Of a DNA stretch of 64,000 nt, positions 58,436 through 64,000 are shown in pieces. The stretch spans positions 4,301,816-4,365,815 of the forward strand of contig OY821742.1 of NCBI GenBank assembly GCA_963682055.1, written 5' to 3'. How positions within the stretch are numbered: position 1 is the first letter of the stretch; the number at the start of each line of letters is the position of its first letter. The notes below the pieces were generated by a model that saw nothing but the letters and a program-made list of their open reading frames with translations, was not told where the DNA came from and made no database searches. Source of the stretch: Primula veris (Eukaryota > Streptophyta > Magnoliopsida > Ericales > Primulaceae). A program made the position numbers and the translations under genes.

Positions 58436-60180
58436 TTACCCTTTTCAATTGTTTTTTCTGTTTATTTTTACTTGGGTATTTTACTCAACTGTTGTTTATT
58501 GTTAGTTATTCTACTTTCTTGTAATTCAATTATTCTTCCCATTTATTCTTCTTTTTACGTCCTTCGACATTTCTGTAACTTTAATGTTAAACTTTGAGAA
58601 CCTCATCAATAAATTTGTTTCGACTATTTAATTACATTGCAATGATAATGAAAAACTTAAAAGTACTTGTCTTGTTTCAAAGTTTGTGAGATTGTTACTC
58701 CTATTGGGGAATGTTATTCTAGAAAAATTAAAGAGTACAGTTTCCCTCCTCCCAATCTGAAATGGCTTAGTCAACGAAACCGTAATTAAGGATGTAGAAG
58801 GTTCAAATTTTGCATCTTCAAAAAAAAGTTCAAGTTATCTACGGTTTGTAATATGTATATTTTGGAATAATAAAGTTGAAATTCGGGGGAATTTATGTTT
58901 AGTAAGGTACTATAGACTTAATATTCAAAAACACAAATTTGTGTTTCTTGTTTAAGTTTTACCACACTTATTTTTTTCTGTACTAAATTACCCCTAATAG
59001 TAAATCTCTCCATATTTTTCTCTTTTCTAGTTAAGTCTCTCCCACCGTTAATCTTTGCATATTTAAAAAAAAATTGTACAAGAAAATATAGAGTATGAAC
59101 ACAAAAGTATAAAAAACTAAAATGAAATACAAAAAATGCGCATAGCACCCATAAAAAAATGGACCACCACGTAGCATTATAATACATAAAACCAAAAAAG
59201 ATTAAGGTGCTCACAATAATAATAATAATAAAAACTGGTAGCATCTGAAAGTATCATGTAGCAACAACTAAATCTTATAGCATCAATAAGAAAAAATAAG
59301 AAGAAAAAAATCAAATTATAAAATATAAGAGCTAGAAGAAGAAAAAAAAAGCATTAGAGCATTAAAGAAATATCAAACCAATAAAAGTAAAATTGGAAAA
59401 AAATTAAAACTGAAAAATAAAAATGTAGACCATGTATAAGTATCAAACATAAAGAACTAGAGCATATGAGAGCATTATACAACAAATAAAAGTTTAACAT
59501 TTGTAGCACAAAAATAAAAAACATCGATAGAATGAAAATAAATAGCGGCAAAAAACACCAAAAAAAGTTTAGATAGAAACAAAGAACAACAAGCGAAAAG
59601 TTAGACCATCAATGAAAGAGTAAAAAAATGTTAATGAACCCATCAAGTAACTAGTAAAAGCATCAATGGAATATAAAAAAATAAAAAATCTAGAGCACCA
59701 AACTAAAGGGAATATATTGATGCTTAAAATGGTAAAAGAAGATAAAATGAAGAGAAAAAGAATGAAATCCAAAATATAACAAAATATATATACAGTTTTG
59801 ACTTTTGAGTTTTGATCAATATTAAATGTAATGCTAAACATATGGAGAGATCTATAAGATATGCCCTACAAACTAGAAATTAGTTAATATCATGTATAAA
59901 TCAAAGGGTAATGCAGGGATATTTGTGATGTTATGTAATTAAAAAAAAATACCAAATAGCGACGGGATTAGTAACGATATCTTTTGTTACGAACTTATTA
60001 GCGACGGTTTTATGACAGTTTAGTCAATTTACGACAGATTTGTGACAACTTTTTAATTTAGCGACAGGCTTGTGACAGCTTTTGACTCTCACTAAATCAA
60101 ACATTATTTTGTAGTGTTTTAATTAAAATTTGTAGCATGTTTTTATTATAAAGATTACAAAAGTGTGCTAAACCATCATT
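58436..60180. other. Spacer with shared 3' flank and AT-rich repeat debris
   Basis: 58441-58830 matches the 3' flank of copy 3 (62940-63530), so the duplication covers more than the gene. About 59210-59720 has scattered TAGAGCAT/GAGCATTA-like words on a purine-rich strand. At about 59955-60116 there are TAGCGACGG-type words ending in TTATTTTGTAGTG, which looks like the 3' end of a CACTA-like element; the 5' partner is not seen. Confidence 0.5.
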
Positions 60181-60357
60181 TTAGAAAGTACAAGAATACT
60201 CCATATAGGAATAACCTTCCTATAGTAATAAAAAATCCCGATCTCAGCTCGGGCCAGTTCAAAATAGGAATAAACTCTCTATGGTTATATTTCGTAATTT
60301 TTTATGATCCCGTTAGTTATAAATCCACCTCCTTATCGGAATAAAATACATTTTATT

Positions 60358-60360
<3 letters not shown>

Positions 60361-60420
<60 letters not shown>
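60361..60420. repeat. (TA)n microsatellite
   Basis: About 60 bp of uninterrupted TA inside the pogo-like relic. Confidence 0.98.
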
Positions 60421-60423
<3 letters not shown>

Positions 60424-60540
60424 AATTACAATAAATTTATGATGATATAAAATACTTATCTAAGCTTGTTTGCGATAATGACTTAATTTTTTGTATTGCT
60501 ACCATACTAGGTCCTCGATATGGATACCATTTTGTTGAAG

Positions 60541-60843
60541 CTAAAACATTTCTAACTTATCAAGTATTTTAAAAGCTTCTTGACATGAAATCTTTTGTAT
60601 TTCTATACCATCATCCTTCGGATTATTTTCTTCTGCATCTTGCCTAATTCCAGCAACGATTTCTTCATCGGTTAAAGTATGCATAACTTGTTGTTCATTT
60701 GGATGATTGAGAAAAACATCCATATCCATTTGGTCATTATAGTGAAGTTGTGTGATTTGTTTAACTAAACTTTTGATAGATTCATTTGTTTGTTTTAAAT
60801 TATAACGAACCATGTATATGTATCTAATATTATGTAAATACAT
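60541..60843 (-). pseudogene. Pogo/Tigger-type transposase C-terminal fragment
   Basis: A 100-codon frame on the minus strand. The end (LTDEEIVAGIRQDAEENN...ISCQEAFKILDKLEMF) resembles the acidic C-terminal tail of CENP-B/Tigger-like transposases, in which a LTEEEI-type motif is followed by acidic residues and an EAL..L helix. The DNA-binding and catalytic parts are missing, so this is a relic. Confidence 0.6.
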
Positions 60844-60946
60844 ATATTTTTTATTTTTTTAATATGTAAACTCTATATAGAAATAACCTCCCTATTAATA
60901 TTTTTTCGTAATCTCCACAATATGTCTGTATAGAGGTTTTACTGTA

Positions 60947-62307
60947 TATATAGATTGACAAAGGTTTCCAATCCCGAAAGAAAACCACAAAGCGAGAACA
61001 TTACACTAGCAAATTATAAGCTCGCTCAAAGATTCAGTTGCACTTTGAACTACTTTGATTATCAATGGAGATATTGGACCTCGAATTTCCGGTTGATGGT
61101 CCCAATTTAATTACAAAGAAATATAATATTCATATGATTGACGAAGACTAAGACTTAGTATAGTGACATCTCAGTATCGTATTAGTAAAATCAATAAAAT
61201 TAAGAATATAGGAAACTCGCGCTCGCGATTCTCCAATGGAAATGTGTTATATCGCCATAAACATTACAGAAGGATCAAAGATGCTTTACTTTGTTGTGTG
61301 AACAAGAGATGAACAAACAACTATGATGATTGTAAGTTTTATGTCTAGGCTCCTCTAACATGGCGTTCGCTAATTGCACTTTCCACAATAAAATCAATAT
61401 TAATTACCAACAATGTAACTCTTAATTAATTTGTCACAAAAACTCAATAATATCTCTGATTTCTTTTTCCTCATATCCGTTAGCCAAATGATTTATTCAT
61501 TGATTCTTTATAGTTTGATATTTAAAACAAAATACTACGTACTTAATTCCCCGCACTATAGTAACAGTCCAATTTGATTTTTGACTCCGTCCAAAAATAA
61601 ATAGCCCAATAATAGTCCAATTTGATTTTTGACTCCGTCCAAATAAATGATAAAAAGGTTGAGTAACCATCCCGCCAAAATTTGTAAGAAACTTGAAAAA
61701 GATATTCACGCTTATGCAATTACAAAAAGAAATACACACACATGCATATACTTATCCAGTCCAATGATTTAAAAAGCGAAATCATAGCTAAATTTTTTGA
61801 GCAAGAGCTGCACTGAAAACGGTAGTAGCGAGGGTTCGGCTAGAGAGCATGAAAGCAATCTTTTTCAGTTTTGATTCAGCTTTTAAAAACAGTGATACAA
61901 ACATATGCGCATGTAAATTTTGCTCAAGAAATCCCTGCCATAACAATTGGTTGAGTACCTGGGCACAGTTATAATTAAAGCATTGGACTCATTCTTTTAC
62001 TTCCATATGCTGCAAAATGTGTAAATTAGCTGTAAGAAATAATCTAATAACATGCTCAATACAAAAAGCAATAAAATCTCAGAAATAGGTATTAAGGATA
62101 TGCTAAAATCAAATTATTTGACAAAGTGGTCTTCACGAAAACATTTGATATATACATATAATAATGTTACTCTACATACTTAGTTTTACATACATACTAT
62201 TAGTATATTATTATAATTACTTAGACGTGTTAGGACATCGTATTTGAATATTCCACATGCTCAAGACAATACGCAATAAAAAAGAACATACTTGGAACTT
62301 CACAAGC
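60947..62307. other. Spacer upstream of Ole e 1-domain gene 3
   Basis: 60960-61170 resembles 63590-63930 (AAGCTCGCTCAAAG, TCCCAAT(T/A)TAATTACAAAG), showing another duplicated segment. At 61565-61650 a direct repeat of about 50 bp (GTCCAATTTGATTTTTGACT) occurs twice. No gene. Confidence 0.55.
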
Positions 62308-62315
62308 TATAAATT
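62308..62315 (+). promoter_or_regulatory. TATA box of Ole e 1-domain gene 3
   Basis: TATAAATT in CAAGCTATAAATTACATC, about 68 bp before the start codon. Confidence 0.6.
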
Positions 62316-62375
62316 ACATCTTCCATTTCAAGTCTCTTACCAACTTAATTACTCAACTAAACACTAATCAAAACA

Positions 62376-62912
62376 ATGGCAAATTCCCAAATTATCATTT
62401 TGGTCTCTTCGCTCTTACTCTCATTGGCTTTTCAATCTTTAGCGTTGCATATTAACTATCATGAAGAAGTTCCATTGAAGAAAATAAATGTGATCGAAGG
62501 ACGGGTCTATTGCCAGAGCTGCAAAGAATGGAAAACATGGTCTTTGTCGTCAGATGCTAAGCCGCTTCCACTTGCTAGGGTTAGCGTAACTTGCACAAAC
62601 CACGATGACCGTATTATTTATTACAAGGAGTATGTGGCAAATGAAAATGGTTACTTTTTCGCCAAGTTAGACGGATATTCCTTGGGTAATAATCTTTTCA
62701 ACCATCCTCTTGATGCTTGCAAGGTAAAACTTGTTTCCTCGCCTGATGAAAGCTGCAATGTTCCCTCGAAATTCAACAACGGGATTACAGGAGCCTCACT
62801 CCGCCGTGAGCATAGGAGATTAACAAAGAATAATTGTGAATATAAGTATTACGATGCAGGTTCATTGGCCTTCCGTCCAGCTATATGCACATCTGAGGAA
62901 ACTAACTATTGA
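62376..62912 (+). CDS. Secreted Ole e 1/extensin-domain protein, copy 3
   Basis: 178 residues, intronless. Signal peptide MANSQIIILVSSLLLSLAFQ, then the Ole e 1 domain with the same six Cys as copy 2 (VYCQSC, VTCTNH, DACKVKL, ESCNVPS, NNCEYKYY not counted as conserved, final AICTSE). The C-terminal AGSLAFRPAICTSEETNY is identical to copy 2. Differences cluster in the signal peptide and in a few surface positions (DGYSLGNN for DGDSMGHN). It lies 3.9 kb downstream of copy 2, same strand, with its own TATA box. Confidence 0.88.
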   Translation: MANSQIIILVSSLLLSLAFQSLALHINYHEEVPLKKINVIEGRVYCQSCKEWKTWSLSSDAKPLPLARVSVTCTNHDDRIIYYKEYVANENGYFFAKLDGYSLGNNLFNHPLDACKVKLVSSPDESCNVPSKFNNGITGASLRREHRRLTKNNCEYKYYDAGSLAFRPAICTSEETNY

Positions 62913-63213
62913 TTTGAAAGTATAACTTGATTTTAAGTCACTAAATACCCTTTTCAATTGTTTTTTCTATTTATTCGTACTCGGGTATTTTACTCAACTG
63001 TTGTGTTTATCGTTTGTTATTCTACTTTTTTGTAATTCTATCATTCTTCCCATTTATTCTTCGTTTTACTCCCTTCAACATTTCTTCAAACGTTCATATT
63101 ATACTTTGAGAATCTCATCAATGAACTTGTTAGACTATTCACATTGCAAATATAATGAATAACTTCGAAGTACTCATCTTGTTTCAAAGTTTTTGAGATT
63201 TGTACATCCTGTT
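62913..63213. other. 3' flank of Ole e 1-domain gene 3
   Basis: Homologous to the flank after copy 2 (TACCCTTTTCAATTGTTTTTT). No other feature. Confidence 0.6.
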
Positions 63214-63403
63214 CACTACAATAAAAAGTTTATTTACCAACAGTTTATTTTTTAAAAACTGTTGGTAAAATGAGTGTCGCTAAATTTTAGCAACAATTTA
63301 ACAACATGATTAGTTGCTATTCTGTTACTAAAATTTAGCGACACTCATTTTAGAAATATTTTTTAAAAACTAAACTGACGGTAAATGAACTTTTTATTGT
63401 AGG
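63214..63403. mobile_element. CACTA-like MITE in the gene 3 flank
   Basis: 190 bp starting CACTACAATAAAAAGTTTAT. Its right end, reverse-complemented, is CCCTACAATAAAAAGTTCAT. Inside are paired segments (GTGTCGCTAAATTTTAGCAA with its near reverse complement) able to form a second hairpin. The homologous site after copy 2 (about 58700, CCTATTGGGG) lacks it, so it inserted after duplication. GTT/ATT at the two sides fits a 3-bp target duplication. Confidence 0.8.
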
Positions 63404-64000
63404 GATTGGTGAATGTTATGCTAGAAAAATAAAAGAGTACAGTTTCCCTCCACCCAATCTGAAATGGCTTAGCCAACAAAACCTTATTTAAGGGTATATA
63501 GAAGGTTCAAAATTTGCATCTTCAGATTCCAAATGATTATATTTTTGGATAATAGAGTAGAAATCAACATGATGCACGTATAGATTCACAATGGTTTGTC
63601 CCATCCCGAAAAAAGAAAAGAAAAAAACGAGAGTATTAAACTAGGAACTAAGCTCGCTCAAAGGTTCAGTGGCACTTTGATCTACTTGTTATATCCTCCT
63701 TTCATTTCGTTTGTGCACACCGTTAGATTGAACATATATATCACCTTTATTTTCAAAGATGATCTTCAACCGAAAATTACACACCGTTAGATTGAACATA
63801 TATATCACCTTTATTTTCAAAGATGATCTTCAACCTCGAATTTTCGGTAGATAGTCCCAATATAATTACAAAGAATATCAAATCCATAAATTGACTAAGA
63901 CTAAGACTAGGTATAACTGCATCTCATATCATCATCTGTATGATCAGAACCATAATATAACTGCATGGAAACTCGCTCTCCAATGGAAAGATGCCATATA
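63404..64000. other. Shared 3' flank repeat, no gene
   Basis: It continues the duplicated flank (CCCAATCTGAAATGGCTTAGCC, also at about 58754). It contains a direct repeat of about 60 bp (ACACCGTTAGATTGAACATA at about 63717 and 63781). Confidence 0.6.

Larger units (their letters stand above)
60185..60946 (-). mobile_element. Pogo/Lemi-like Tc1-mariner relic
   Basis: The right end, reverse-complemented, is CAGTAAAACCTCTATACAG, matching the CAGTAAAACCTCTATA start of plant pogo-like (Lemi/Emigrant) elements and followed by TA. The left side holds degraded AATAACCTTCCTATAGTAA-type sequence. The interior contains a short transposase tail and a long (TA)n run. Confidence 0.65.

Noticed and set aside
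58918..59841. Several minus-strand frames rich in Phe, Ile and Leu
   Set aside because: They come from a purine-rich strand read in reverse; hydrophobic codons follow from T-richness and no family is recognisable.

Overview
This is nuclear DNA of a flowering plant: AT-rich, with intron-containing genes that have GT-AG junctions, nested LTR retrotransposons, several MITE types, a DYW-class PPR gene and a plant-type ferritin with a plastid-like leader. The wording of the intact Copia Gag and Pol resembles elements I associate with Asteraceae. An asterid, probably a composite, is therefore my best guess; this is inference, not a database result.

Layout. 1-2.1 kb: the 3' exons of a small single-membrane-span protein I do not recognise. 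3.6-5.7 kb: an intronless PPR gene whose DYW tail is present but split by stops and frame changes. 5.7-11.1 kb: gene-poor. 11.3-15.5 kb: an eight-exon ferritin gene. 17.2-18.2 kb: an intronless mannitol/cinnamyl-alcohol-type dehydrogenase. The stretch from about 12.64 to 18.51 kb is duplicated in tandem. The second copy starts at about 18.51 kb, ends at about 44.69 kb, and has been inflated by insertions: a minus-strand Copia element (18685-29483) with a plus-strand Copia nested inside it (18982-24901), a solo LTR (32089-33958), a PIF/Harbinger element (about 34.99-38.69 kb) and Stowaway-like MITEs. In that copy the ferritin lacks exon 1 and the dehydrogenase has a stop and a frameshift, so both are pseudogenes.

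45.1 kb: a tRNA-Ser(CGA) gene. 46.9-52.9 kb: an eight-exon eIF2-alpha gene with a telo-box beside its start and a divergent stretch in its S1 domain. 53-56 kb: repeats, including a foldback-type element and a degenerate minisatellite. 56.1-62.9 kb: three tandem intronless genes for secreted Ole e 1-domain proteins, separated by transposon relics (a pogo/Lemi-like transposase fragment, CACTA-like ends).

The host genes do not form a pathway. They are independent loci: organelle RNA processing, iron storage, alcohol oxidation, translation initiation and cell-wall proteins. I found no undescribed multi-gene system. The more unusual points are the tandem duplication whose breakpoint cuts ferritin intron 1, the exon-derived minisatellite in that intron, two foldback elements built from self-complementary short words (one carrying a tRNA-like box A/box B segment), and the Copia element with no recognisable tRNA primer site.
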